A DNA stretch of 64,000 bases, taken from CAYLLS01 sp964385015. GTDB taxonomy: Bacteria; Myxococcota; UBA727; JABDBI01. How positions within the stretch are numbered: position 1 is the stretch's first letter; each line of letters begins with the position of its first letter. The stretch spans positions 248,001 through 312,000 of the forward strand of contig CAYLLS010000001.1 of the NCBI GenBank assembly GCA_964385015.1, read 5' to 3'. The translations under genes and the position numbers were made by a program. Below are positions 19,007-28,514 of the stretch, one piece after another. The notes under the pieces were generated by a model. It was given only the letters and a program-made list of their open reading frames with translations, was not told the origin of the DNA and searched no databases.

Positions 19007-20383
19007 ATGAATGATGACAAATTACAAATTAATATTTTACATAATAATGAAAATATAAATAAAAAAATAATAAAAAACAATCAACAAAATCAAGAACACA
19101 ATTTACTAGATATCAATCATAAAATTCCAACTATAGATTTAACACAATTAAAGCATACAAACATTAAACACTTGCAATCAGAATTAAAAAAAGCTGAAAT
19201 TTGTCTTGAAAATATAATTCATAAACAAGATATGGTATCTGCTTTATTAAAAATACAAGTTAATAAGAAAGGAGGTATTACAGGAGAAGGTACTTTAGAA
19301 ACATTCCCAGAGGGGTTCGGTTTTTTAAGAGAAACAGCATATAATTACGAACCTTCAGCTGACGATATATATGTGTCACCTTCTCAAATAAGAACATTTG
19401 GACTAAGAACTGGAGATTCTATCAGGGGACAAATCAAACCTCCATCTGATAAAGAACGATATTATTCTTTATTTAAAATAGATACTATTAATGGGAAGCC
19501 TTTATTTCAACATAAATATAGAATTTCATTTGATAATTTAACACCATTATATCCTAATGAAAAATTTAAATTTCAAAATGAATATAATAACAATTTATCT
19601 ATTAGATTTATAGATTTATTATGTCCAATTGGCAAAGGTCAAAGAGCTCTTATAGTATCTCCGCCAAAAGCTGGTAAAACAGTTTTATTGCAAGATATTG
19701 CTAATGCAATAACTACGCATAATCCTGAAACTATTTTAATAGTATTATTAGTGGATGAACGCCCTGAAGAAGTAACTGATATGCAACGCAATATAAAAGG
19801 TGAAGTCATAGCCTCAACTTTTGATGAAGCTCCACAAAGACATATACAAGTAGCTGAAATAGCTATTGAAAAAGCCAAACGATTAGTAGAAATTCAAAAA
19901 GATGTTGTAATTTTATTAGATTCTATTACCAGATTAGGTCGTGCATATAATGCTGTCATTCCACCCAGTGGGAAAATTTTATCTGGTGGTGTAGATGCTA
20001 ATGCTTTGCATAAGCCTAAAAGATTTTTTGGTGCTGCAAGAAATGTTGAGGAAGGTGGATCTTTAACTATTATTAGCACTGCTTTAATAGATACAGGCAG
20101 TAGAATGGATGAAGTTATTTTTGAAGAATTTAAAGGCACTGGAAATTCAGAGATAGTACTTGATAGAAAATTAATGGAAAAAAGAATTTTTCCATGTTTA
20201 GATATCAAAAAATCTGGAACAAGAAAAGAAGAAAATTTAATGAGCAAACAATCATTAAATAGAATGTGGATATTAAGACAATTAATTCATCCATTAAATG
20301 TTATAGATTCAATGGAATTTTTAACTAAAAAAATAAAAAACACTAAAAATAATATAGAATTTTTAAATTCTATGAGCACATAA
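19007..20383 (+). CDS. rho: Transcription termination factor Rho
   Basis: Hexameric RNA-dependent ATPase that ends transcription. After a variable Asn-rich N-terminus (residues 1-80) comes the cold-shock-like RNA-binding domain (EGFGFLRE, DDIYVSPSQIRTFGLRTGD), the P-loop SPPKAGKT, the Walker B region VVILLDSITRLGRAYN, the Q-loop region GGVDANALHKPKRFFGAARN and the R-loop. All ATPase motifs are intact over 458 residues. A hairpin precedes the gene and a 20-base palindrome covers its stop. Rho is lost in some of the smallest genomes, so retention is of note. Confidence 0.97.
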   Translation: MNDDKLQINILHNNENINKKIIKNNQQNQEHNLLDINHKIPTIDLTQLKHTNIKHLQSELKKAEICLENIIHKQDMVSALLKIQVNKKGGITGEGTLETFPEGFGFLRETAYNYEPSADDIYVSPSQIRTFGLRTGDSIRGQIKPPSDKERYYSLFKIDTINGKPLFQHKYRISFDNLTPLYPNEKFKFQNEYNNNLSIRFIDLLCPIGKGQRALIVSPPKAGKTVLLQDIANAITTHNPETILIVLLVDERPEEVTDMQRNIKGEVIASTFDEAPQRHIQVAEIAIEKAKRLVEIQKDVVILLDSITRLGRAYNAVIPPSGKILSGGVDANALHKPKRFFGAARNVEEGGSLTIISTALIDTGSRMDEVIFEEFKGTGNSEIVLDRKLMEKRIFPCLDIKKSGTRKEENLMSKQSLNRMWILRQLIHPLNVIDSMEFLTKKIKNTKNNIEFLNSMST

Positions 20384-20395
20384 TATATTATGTGC
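20376..20395. terminator. Perfect 20-base palindrome at convergent rho/rel stops
   Basis: GCACATAATATATTATGTGC reads identically on both strands. It covers the rho stop codon (20381-20383) and the rel stop codon (20388-20390). No long T run follows on either strand. It is a candidate bidirectional terminator or RNA 3'-end stabiliser shared by both genes. Confidence 0.5.
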
Positions 20396-22550
20396 ATCTA
20401 TGTGCAGAATAAACACCTTGAATGTTTTTAATAGATATAAGAATTTGATTTACTTGTATTGACTCCATAACAATACACTTAAATATAATAATAATATATT
20501 TTTTCTTTACTAATTTAGATTTAGTAGATAATATTTTTGCTTGATATTCTATCAAAATAGATGATGCATAAGCAAAGATATGTGATTTATTATAAGCAAA
20601 AACTTTAATAAATATAATATTCATTAATATGATATTTTGATACCAATATATATATAAAAATTTATTATATTTACATTTAAAAATTTGATAACAATTATAT
20701 TTATGAATTAATATATTATATTGATTAATATAATCACCAATAATTAAATCTCCATGAATTGGCATGCAACATGGAGCAGTAATCACAATAACATATTCTT
20801 TATGCTTTAAAAGCAAACTAGAAAAAAAAATTTTAGAAATTCTTGTTATAATTTGATTATATTTATAATCTTCTATGAATATGTATATGTTATATATAAA
20901 ATAATAATATAATAATATATACATTGATAAATAATTACTTACTTCACTAGCACCTAATGCCATAAAAAGATCATCTATAGTTAAAAAATTATATCTTCCC
21001 CATACATATCCAACATCTATAAGCTGATATATGTTTTCTAAATTTAACGATTGATGCATCAATATATCTGATAAAATCTCAATTCCAAGTTTGCGATTCA
21101 TATATCTTGATTTATATTTTAAACAATTTTCAATTATTATTTTTGCTGGAGTAGTAACCGCAAATAATAACCATTCATCTTTAGGAAATTGTTTTTTTTT
21201 TGTAATAATATGACATATATCTTCATGCTGCAATTGATAACTTAATGGTACAAATTCATAATTCACAATAGCTTTATAACAATGTGTTCCTAGATTAGAA
21301 TGAATTGCAAAAGCAAAATCTATAGGAGTAGCATGATCTGGCAATTCTATCTTTCTCCCAGTAGGAGTATAAATATAATAACTTTTTATAAATAAATTCA
21401 TTTTAATAGATTCCAAAAATTTTTTAGAATCATGTATAGCATATTCTACATTAATTAATTTATATAACCATACAAATATTGATTTAAAATCATTATAAAA
21501 CACATCTGGATTATAAACAAATTTATATTTCCAGTGTGCAGCAATACCTGATTCTGCTATTCTATGCATATCATGACTTTTAATTTGTATTTCTATTGTA
21601 TCACCTTTTGCATTTAACACTGTTGTATGCAATGATTGATATGCATTGTTTTTTTCCATTCTTACATAATCTTTAAATTTTCTTGGCAGAGGCTCCAATA
21701 AACAATGAATATATCCTAAAACTTCATAACATTGCACAGAAGAAGATACTAATATTCTAAAAGCAATAAAATCACATATTCTGTTAAATGAAAACTTTTT
21801 ATTGTATATTTTAGAATAAATAGACCATAAAGTCTTAAGTCTACCTAAAATTTTAAAATTTTTTACATCATATTGAACTAATAACTGATATAAATGTTTT
21901 GAAACTGTATTAATAAATAATGTTTGATCTTTTTTGGTTTGATTAATGTTTTCTTTTAACTTGATATATGCATCGTTATACAAATATTGAAAACTTAGTT
22001 CTTCAAGTTCAACTTTTATACAATTTATTCCTAAACGATTTGCTAATGGCACATAAAAATCCATAGTTTCTTGTGCTATGCGTATTTGTTTCTTATAACT
22101 CATAACTTCTAGAGTTCTCATATTGTGCAATCTATCTGCTAATTTAACAAATAAAACTCTTATATCTTTAAGTGCAGCATTCAACATTTTTTTCCAATTT
22201 GCGGCTTGTTGTTCTATAAAACTATTAAATTTTACGCCAGAAATTTTAGTAACACCATCAACTAAATTTCCTATTATGTGTCCAAAAACTTTTCTTATAT
22301 CATCTTCAGATGCAATAGTATCTTCTATAGTATCATGTAATAATCCTGCACAAATTGTTATATCATCTAATTGTAATTTAATTAAAATTCTTGTTACTTC
22401 CAATATATGATTAAAATAAGGTTCTCCACTCTTACGTTTTTGTCCACCATGTAATTTTTTGGCGTAAACATAAGATTTTCCTATTAATGTCAAATCAGCA
22501 TCAAAATTATATAATTTAATAGCATAAGCAAGATCATTTAAGGTTAACAT
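20388..22550 (-). CDS. Bifunctional (p)ppGpp synthetase/hydrolase, Rel/SpoT family
   Basis: Makes and degrades the stringent-response alarmone. The HD hydrolase domain keeps GGQKRKSGEPYFNHI, LLHDTIEDT and KLADRLHNMRTL. The synthetase domain keeps DFIAFRI, LPRKFKDYVRM and NNAYQSLHT followed by the EIQI strand. A TGS domain (YIYTPTGRKIELPDHATP) and a conserved Cys-Cys region (CCMPIHGDLIIGDYI) follow, then a degraded ACT domain at the C-terminus. At 720 residues it is full length with both active sites apparently intact. It converges with rho across a palindrome. Confidence 0.93.
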   Translation of the reverse strand: MLTLNDLAYAIKLYNFDADLTLIGKSYVYAKKLHGGQKRKSGEPYFNHILEVTRILIKLQLDDITICAGLLHDTIEDTIASEDDIRKVFGHIIGNLVDGVTKISGVKFNSFIEQQAANWKKMLNAALKDIRVLFVKLADRLHNMRTLEVMSYKKQIRIAQETMDFYVPLANRLGINCIKVELEELSFQYLYNDAYIKLKENINQTKKDQTLFINTVSKHLYQLLVQYDVKNFKILGRLKTLWSIYSKIYNKKFSFNRICDFIAFRILVSSSVQCYEVLGYIHCLLEPLPRKFKDYVRMEKNNAYQSLHTTVLNAKGDTIEIQIKSHDMHRIAESGIAAHWKYKFVYNPDVFYNDFKSIFVWLYKLINVEYAIHDSKKFLESIKMNLFIKSYYIYTPTGRKIELPDHATPIDFAFAIHSNLGTHCYKAIVNYEFVPLSYQLQHEDICHIITKKKQFPKDEWLLFAVTTPAKIIIENCLKYKSRYMNRKLGIEILSDILMHQSLNLENIYQLIDVGYVWGRYNFLTIDDLFMALGASEVSNYLSMYILLYYYFIYNIYIFIEDYKYNQIITRISKIFFSSLLLKHKEYVIVITAPCCMPIHGDLIIGDYINQYNILIHKYNCYQIFKCKYNKFLYIYWYQNIILMNIIFIKVFAYNKSHIFAYASSILIEYQAKILSTKSKLVKKKYIIIIFKCIVMESIQVNQILISIKNIQGVYSAHRCT

Positions 22551-22679
22551 ATTGAAATAATTACTTTAAAACTTTATATTATTATAGATTATATTTAAAA
22601 AAATAGTTAATATAAAACATATTTTTTATTATATATATTGCAATATTATTTATATAACATATATAGGAGATTACCTTAA

Positions 22680-22946
22680 ATGCCAAATCATAAATCAGCT
22701 CAAAAAAGACACATACAATCATGTAAAAAAAGATTAAGAAATAGAATGATAAAAAGTGCATTAAAAACACAATTAAAAAAAACTAATTATCATATACAAA
22801 ACAAATCTAATGATGCAAAGAAATCAATCACATTAGCTATTAAAACAATATCTCGTGCAAAAACTAAAGGAATAATTCATAAAAAAAATGCTGCAAAAAA
22901 AATATCTAAATTAATGAAAAAAGCTAATAATTCAGATAAATCTTAA
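22680..22946 (+). CDS. rpsT: 30S ribosomal protein S20
   Basis: Small-subunit protein that binds 16S rRNA helices. The 88 residues start PNHKSAQKRHIQSCKKR and consist almost wholly of basic helices, as in S20; AIKTISRAKTKGIIHKKNAAKKISKL is the conserved second half. A strong AGGAG site lies ten bases before the ATG. It is a single gene between rel (divergent) and engB (convergent). Confidence 0.96.
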   Translation: MPNHKSAQKRHIQSCKKRLRNRMIKSALKTQLKKTNYHIQNKSNDAKKSITLAIKTISRAKTKGIIHKKNAAKKISKLMKKANNSDKS

Positions 22947-22967
22947 ATAATCTTTAATCAAAAAATA

Positions 22968-23588
22968 TTATTTTATTAAAACTCCTATATGATTCAATAT
23001 TTGTTGAATGCCTATATATTTTAAACTAGAAATAGCAAATATTTCATCTGCAGTTAATAATAAATCTTTCATACATTTATTTAATATATATTGAATCTTA
23101 CTTTTAGCAATTTTATCAATTTTAGTTAAAACAAACATGTATTTATCTACATTATTTTGCAATATTTTTTTGACATATAAATCATATATAGTTAGTTTTC
23201 TACGAACATCAAATAAATGTAAAACATATTTATGAGATTTATGTTTAAAAATATAATTATTTATAATAAATGAATATTTGTTCTCTTGTTGCTTAGATAA
23301 ATTAATATACCCTATTCCTGGTAAATCTATTAAATATACAGATGTATTAATAACTTTATCAGTTAAATTAGCAGCAAAAATATTAATCAATGATGTCTTC
23401 CCTTTAAAATTAGAAATTTTTGTCATATGTTTGTTATTAGTCAACACATTAATCAACGAAGATTTTCCTACATTAGAACGACCAAAGAATACTATTTCTG
23501 GTTTATTTAGAAATAAAATTTCATTCACTACAACAAGAGATGTGATAAATTTGGATTTTTTAATTATGAAATTATTATTGACTACCAT
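22968..23588 (-). CDS. engB: Ribosome-biogenesis GTPase EngB/YsxC
   Basis: Small GTPase needed for late 50S assembly. It has G1 GRSNVGKSSLIN, a G2 threonine in GKTSLIN, G3 DLPGIGY and G4 TKIDK; the G5 ISS motif is near the C-terminus. Length, about 206 residues, is usual. The start is ambiguous: ATGs at 23603 and 23588 both overlap the end of ccsA, by 29 or 14 bases. I use the shorter version, which places the first strand nearer to its usual position. Overlap with ccsA suggests co-transcription with the resB-ccsA pair. Confidence 0.94.
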   Translation of the reverse strand: MVVNNNFIIKKSKFITSLVVVNEILFLNKPEIVFFGRSNVGKSSLINVLTNNKHMTKISNFKGKTSLINIFAANLTDKVINTSVYLIDLPGIGYINLSKQQENKYSFIINNYIFKHKSHKYVLHLFDVRRKLTIYDLYVKKILQNNVDKYMFVLTKIDKIAKSKIQYILNKCMKDLLLTADEIFAISSLKYIGIQQILNHIGVLIK

Positions 23589-24987
23589 AACTATGCAACC
23601 CATTAGTAAAAAAACCTAAATTAACACCTAAAAAACCTGCAATAATAGCAAAAAAAGATAATGCACCAATTATAGATGATGTAGTGTCAGACCAATAATT
23701 AGATGTTTTAGTATGTAAATATATAGCATATATTAACCAAATAATTAAAGCACCAGTCTCCTTGGGATCCCAACCCCAATATCTTCCCCATGCATAATGA
23801 GCCCATAACGCACCTGTAATTAATACAATACAAATCAAAATAAAAGCAATAACAATAGATATATAAGCTAATTTATTAATAATTTTATCTGTAGGCAAAG
23901 ATGTAAATATAGATCTATAAAATATTTTTAAAGACATACAAACTTGAATACATATTATTATAAATAATAATGCTATATCCCAAAAATTAGATTTAAATCC
24001 TAAACAATATGGCCCAAGAAGAGTTAATTGTGAAGTTTTATAAGATGAAATAGTAATATTAGTATAAAATAGATTATAAGATAACATTATAATAAATAAA
24101 ATAAGTAATAATATATGAGATATAATATATAAACTTTTAATTATTATATTAAATGTAATATAATTACGATAACAATACCATAATAATATACTTATAAGAA
24201 AAGAAAGGCATATAATAAATAATAAGAATACTCCTATATATGGAACATCAACAAAAACTGGATATAATTTATCATTAACAATGTGATAAACTATATTTAA
24301 ATTATTATTATGATTGCTTAATAATTTAACTTGATAAGAACATGTCTTAAACAACGTAAATCCTGATCCAATAATAAACAATATAATAGTAGATATAAAC
24401 ATAATGCCAAAATATAATTGATATATAACATGCTTATTATTATTTTTACATAGATACATAAAACTAAAAATCGATCCTATTACGCCAAAAGAATAAGCAA
24501 TAGATGCACTAATAACATGTATACATAACCACCAACTTTTCAATGCTGGCACCAAAGGTTTAATATCAGGATCTATAAAATTGACAATAAAAATGATAAG
24601 TAATGACAATATTAATATAATAATATTTAAACCTTTAATGCTCAATTTAACATTAATCAGTAATAATACAAATATTAACCCCCAATGCATATATATCATA
24701 ATTTCGTATAAATTAGACCATGGTGGATGTTGCATAAACACTATAAACCAATTTATTCCATTTAATTTAATATGTTGAGCTTGTTCATAAGCTAAAATTT
24801 CAATAAATCCAGACTCTATCCATCTTAACCCCATACTAAGTGTTTGAGATAAAAAACTTATAGCAATAATAATTAATATATTATTTTTCAATGATAATTT
24901 GTTAATATATAAATTAAATAAACATAATATAAAAGCTATTATGTATCCTACAATAGAAATATTATATAAAATTATACTTGTTATCAT
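23575..24987 (-). CDS. ccsA: System II cytochrome c haem lyase subunit CcsA
   Basis: Membrane part of the CcsBA complex that exports haem and attaches it to CxxCH motifs outside the membrane. The 470 residues have about twelve hydrophobic segments and the tryptophan-rich haem-handling (WWD) motif WGRYWGWDPKETGALIIW near residue 395. The histidine-bearing loop HPPWSNLYEIMIYMHW lies in the first half. An AAGGAAG site precedes the ATG, and the gene overlaps the end of resB by 26 bases. Its substrates in this window would be the haem proteins ActA (five sites) and ActE (one site). Confidence 0.93.
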   Translation of the reverse strand: MITSIILYNISIVGYIIAFILCLFNLYINKLSLKNNILIIIAISFLSQTLSMGLRWIESGFIEILAYEQAQHIKLNGINWFIVFMQHPPWSNLYEIMIYMHWGLIFVLLLINVKLSIKGLNIIILILSLLIIFIVNFIDPDIKPLVPALKSWWLCIHVISASIAYSFGVIGSIFSFMYLCKNNNKHVIYQLYFGIMFISTIILFIIGSGFTLFKTCSYQVKLLSNHNNNLNIVYHIVNDKLYPVFVDVPYIGVFLLFIICLSFLISILLWYCYRNYITFNIIIKSLYIISHILLLILFIIMLSYNLFYTNITISSYKTSQLTLLGPYCLGFKSNFWDIALLFIIICIQVCMSLKIFYRSIFTSLPTDKIINKLAYISIVIAFILICIVLITGALWAHYAWGRYWGWDPKETGALIIWLIYAIYLHTKTSNYWSDTTSSIIGALSFFAIIAGFLGVNLGFFTNGLHSYGSQ

Positions 24988-26338
24988 ACAATAACTTCCT
25001 TAATTTGTTAAATTCATGTTCCAAATTATATTGATTTTTATGCCCATATAATGCAAAACATAATTCATATGTATTATCTTTTTTTAGATACATAATACTT
25101 CCGTAATATTTTTTATTAATTGATGTAAAAGTTATTATAAATCCATAAATTAATAATATAAAACCAAAAAAAACTATACCAATAAATGGTGTTTTAGTTA
25201 CTTGCAATCCTGTTTTATATGATAAAACAACATCTTTTAAAATTATATTAAAATAACCTTTGCGTACTAATGAATCAAATGTAGCATAACTTTTAAAAAT
25301 TACAAAATTATTATAAAAACCATTTAAATATATTTTTTTTATTTTCAATGCTAACCCTAATCCTATAAAATCATGTATAATCTTAACAGGTATAAATGTA
25401 ATTCCATTTAACATATGAATTTTATCTCCAACATAAGTCTTATATTCCTTTTTCTGCAATTTATTATATATGTTAATTAATAATATAATTTTTTCTTTAT
25501 TTGGCATCACTTCATATGATGTTTGATAAAAATTATAGCCATTATAACTTAATGGATTATTCACAGTAATAGCTTTAGCTACAATATAATTTTTAGATTT
25601 AATAAAATCATAAATTTCTAAATTTGACATATATGATAGAGGACTATTATTCATATATTTTGTTAATTTAAAATTTGTACATTTTACTTTAAATTTTAAA
25701 TTATGATTAATATAAAAATTACCTACAGTTTTAATATTAATTTTAGATATCATATCATTTTCTTTGATATGCACTATACCATCTAACCCAAACATAGATG
25801 TTAAAATTGATCCAAAAATAATAAATAATAATGCAGTATGAATAATATATACACCTAAACTAGCATATTTATTTATTTCTTTAAAAAAATAAATATTATT
25901 AGATGTATTTTTGATTATATCTGATTTTTTAAAAATCTTCAACATTATATTTTTTAATATATGCTGATTATGATATTTAATAAAACATTTCCAAGATATT
26001 TTATTTAATAATTTGTCATTTATGTATTTTTCTTGCACAAATATATTACTTAAAATACGAGGCAAAGATTGAATTGAACATGCTATTAAATTTAAAGCAA
26101 GCATTAAAATAATTAAAATAAACCACCATGAATGAAAAACATCATAAATTTCAAAAAACATAAATATAAAAGCAATTATATAATGTGAATAATGTGATAA
26201 ATGTTGATCTACTGTTAAAGTTTGATCATAAAACATGCCAATCAATGATCCTATAACTATAAGTAATAATAATATTACAGCAAGCTTTAAAGAACAAAAA
26301 AATGACCAAAATAAATTTATAATATTTTTAAAAAACAT
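24962..26338 (-). CDS. resB: System II cytochrome c biogenesis protein ResB/CcsB
   Basis: Partner of CcsA in haem delivery and apocytochrome handling. Three N-terminal membrane segments begin FWSFFCSLKLAVILLLLIVI followed by GSLIGMFYDQ, typical of ResB. A large external domain spans residues ~200-400, and a final membrane segment (TPFIGIVFFGFILLIYGFII) is present. Length is 458 residues. It overlaps ccsA, so the pair forms a translationally coupled unit. System II is common in Gram-positives, Deltaproteobacteria, Acidobacteriota and plastids, and unusual among the best-known gammaproteobacterial insect symbionts. Confidence 0.9.
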   Translation of the reverse strand: MFFKNIINLFWSFFCSLKLAVILLLLIVIGSLIGMFYDQTLTVDQHLSHYSHYIIAFIFMFFEIYDVFHSWWFILIILMLALNLIACSIQSLPRILSNIFVQEKYINDKLLNKISWKCFIKYHNQHILKNIMLKIFKKSDIIKNTSNNIYFFKEINKYASLGVYIIHTALLFIIFGSILTSMFGLDGIVHIKENDMISKINIKTVGNFYINHNLKFKVKCTNFKLTKYMNNSPLSYMSNLEIYDFIKSKNYIVAKAITVNNPLSYNGYNFYQTSYEVMPNKEKIILLINIYNKLQKKEYKTYVGDKIHMLNGITFIPVKIIHDFIGLGLALKIKKIYLNGFYNNFVIFKSYATFDSLVRKGYFNIILKDVVLSYKTGLQVTKTPFIGIVFFGFILLIYGFIITFTSINKKYYGSIMYLKKDNTYELCFALYGHKNQYNLEHEFNKLRKLLYDNKYNFI

Positions 26339-26394
26339 GTTATTAATGTACTGTAAAATTAATAACTTGTAAATTTATTATAATGGAAATTTAT

Positions 26395-26988
26395 ATGAAA
26401 TATTTTTATTTTACTGGCGGAATTTGTACAGGGAAAAGCTTTATATTATCTAATAGCTTAAATAAAAACATAAATATTATAAAAGCAGATATATTAACAT
26501 CATATATAATAAAAAAATCATTTATATTATTAAAACTAGTTCAAAATTATATAATGAATAAATGTATTATAATAAATAATACAATCAATAAAAGACAATT
26601 ATCCAATAATATTTTTATAAATAAATATCATAGAATTAATTTAGAAAAAATTCTTCATCCTATTATACAACATCTATTTTTATATAATATTAATTATGTT
26701 GAAAATAAATATAAATATGTAATATATGAAGCTCCAATTATTATTGAAATACAATTACATAACAAACATAATAATATAATTTTATTAACATGTAATAAAT
26801 ATATACAATTAAATCGTTTGGTATACAGGAAGAATTACTCTAAAAGAAAATCAAGATTCTATATAAATTCTCAATTAAAAACCGCAAAAAAAAATATATA
26901 CACACATTATATTATCAATAATAGTTTTTCTACAAATATCACACAAAAACAATTACTAAACATATTCAACTTAATACAATATATATAG
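26395..26988 (+). CDS. coaE: Dephospho-CoA kinase
   Basis: Last step of coenzyme A synthesis. The P-loop appears as GGICTGKS (family consensus GGIGSGKS), followed by the IKAD segment (usually DAD) and LEKILHPIIQ, a CoaE hallmark. The C-terminal LQLNRLVYR... QLKTAKKN part corresponds to the 'RLxxR...Q' region. At 197 residues it is near normal length though divergent. The ATG at 26395 suits the family, whose members start right before the first strand; an ATG at 26383 is possible. CoA demand is clear from SucCD, the E1 complex and MmsA. Confidence 0.85.
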   Translation: MKYFYFTGGICTGKSFILSNSLNKNINIIKADILTSYIIKKSFILLKLVQNYIMNKCIIINNTINKRQLSNNIFINKYHRINLEKILHPIIQHLFLYNINYVENKYKYVIYEAPIIIEIQLHNKHNNIILLTCNKYIQLNRLVYRKNYSKRKSRFYINSQLKTAKKNIYTHYIINNSFSTNITQKQLLNIFNLIQYI

Positions 26989-26994
26989 TCAATG

Positions 26995-27783
26995 TTAATA
27001 ACCTTTATAAGTTGGTTTGCGCTTTAAATAAAAAGCTTGTAATCCTTCTATTCTATCTTTAGATAATAAAATATTATTATAATTACGTCTTTCTAATATT
27101 AATCCTTTATTCATATTTAAACTTAATCCACAATTCATCACACGTTTAGCATACTTAACACTTAATTGTCCATTATTATATATTAAATTACTTATTTTAA
27201 ATACAAGACTTATAGCTTCATACATATTATGTCTTACATGATTAACTAAACCAATATGATAAGCTTCTATCCCATTAATAAGTTTAGCACAATATATCAT
27301 TTCTTTTGCTCTTGATAAGCCGATAATTTTAGATAATCTTTGTGTTCCACCTGCACCTGGTATAATGCCTAATGAACATTCTGGTAATCCCAATATACTA
27401 TTATTTAATGCAATTCTAATATCACATGCTAAAGCTAATTCTAATCCACCACCTAATGACATTCCATTTAAAATGGCAATTGATGGCAAAGATATGCTTT
27501 CAATATAATTAAATACATAATTAATTAAATTAATAAAAACATTTATATTTTTTTGATTCATTAACAAACGTTCTTTTAAATCTGCACCAACACAAAATAC
27601 ATTTTTACCTAAACCAATAAATACAATAATTCGTATATTCTTATCATTTACAATATATTTTAAACAATCCTTTAATTGCTTTAATAATGATATATTAAGT
27701 GCATTATATTTATATAATCTATTAATAAATATAAAAGCTATCATTTTAATTTTATGTACTATTATGTATTTATTATTATTCAT
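26995..27783 (-). CDS. Enoyl-CoA hydratase, AUH/methylglutaconyl-CoA hydratase-like
   Basis: Crotonase-family protein of 262 residues. It has VFCVGADLKERLLM, the oxyanion-hole loop MSLGGGLELALACDIRIA with the first catalytic Glu, and GLPECSLGIIPGAGGTQRL with the second Glu. Both catalytic glutamates of hydratases are present. The GADLKER motif and the C-terminal DRIEGLQAFYLKRKPTYKG resemble AUH-type methylglutaconyl-CoA hydratase of leucine breakdown, and many such proteins also hydrate short enoyl-CoAs. With the branched-chain E1 and MmsA in this window it suggests branched-chain amino acid oxidation. Exact substrate is inferred. Confidence 0.85.
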   Translation of the reverse strand: MNNNKYIIVHKIKMIAFIFINRLYKYNALNISLLKQLKDCLKYIVNDKNIRIIVFIGLGKNVFCVGADLKERLLMNQKNINVFINLINYVFNYIESISLPSIAILNGMSLGGGLELALACDIRIALNNSILGLPECSLGIIPGAGGTQRLSKIIGLSRAKEMIYCAKLINGIEAYHIGLVNHVRHNMYEAISLVFKISNLIYNNGQLSVKYAKRVMNCGLSLNMNKGLILERRNYNNILLSKDRIEGLQAFYLKRKPTYKGY

Positions 27784-27865
27784 ATATTATTACAAAACTT
27801 ATCGTATAAAAGATTAATATAAAAATTTTTAATAACTAACATGATTCATATTGATCAATACATTG

Positions 27866-28513
27866 TTATAGATATAAATTTTTTTGAGAAATGCTTTGTT
27901 GTAATACAAATGAACCTGACATAATTCTTCTTAAAGATATCAAATGTGCAGGTATATTGACAATGTATCCTATATCTCTAGCAATAGATCTAATATAAGT
28001 TCCTTTGGAACAATGTATTCGACATAATAAAAAAGGACTATTCCATTTTAATATCTTAAAATCATAAATTATAATTTTACGTTTTTGTAATTTTACTGAT
28101 TTACCATTTCTTATTAAATTATAAGATCTTATGCCATTAACATTAATAGCTGAAAATTTTGAAGGAATTTGCCACGTTATATGTATTAAAGACTTAATAG
28201 CTTGTTTAATATTATCAATATTAAGAGAAGAACAGCTTTGATGCTGAATAACATTTCCAGTATAATCATCAGTATCCGTTCCGACACCAAACTTAATGAC
28301 AGCTTCATAATATTTATTATCTTGTGAGAAAAAATTGCTTAATTCAGTATATGGTTTACCTATCAATATAATCAATAATCCAGTAGCAAATGGATCTAAA
28401 GTACCAACATATCCTAAATAATTTATATTCAATATTGTTTTGAATAATTTAATAATATAAAATGAAGTATACATATGTTTTTTATTAATTAATATTATTC
28501 CTTCAAATTTCAT
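27866..28513 (-). CDS. truB: tRNA pseudouridine-55 synthase, shortened
   Basis: Forms pseudouridine 55 in the T-loop of tRNAs. The catalytic aspartate lies in GYVGTLDPFATGLLIILIG, and the KYYEAVIKFGVGTDTDDYTG and CSKGTYIRSIARDIG motifs are intact. At 215 residues it is shorter than E. coli TruB (314) and ends after the core, lacking the C-terminal PUA-like domain, a common loss in reduced genomes. It begins one base after the rplL stop, where rpoB usually stands, so it may be transcribed with the ribosomal protein operon. Confidence 0.95.
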   Translation of the reverse strand: MKFEGIILINKKHMYTSFYIIKLFKTILNINYLGYVGTLDPFATGLLIILIGKPYTELSNFFSQDNKYYEAVIKFGVGTDTDDYTGNVIQHQSCSSLNIDNIKQAIKSLIHITWQIPSKFSAINVNGIRSYNLIRNGKSVKLQKRKIIIYDFKILKWNSPFLLCRIHCSKGTYIRSIARDIGYIVNIPAHLISLRRIMSGSFVLQQSISQKNLYL

Positions 28514-28514
28514 A

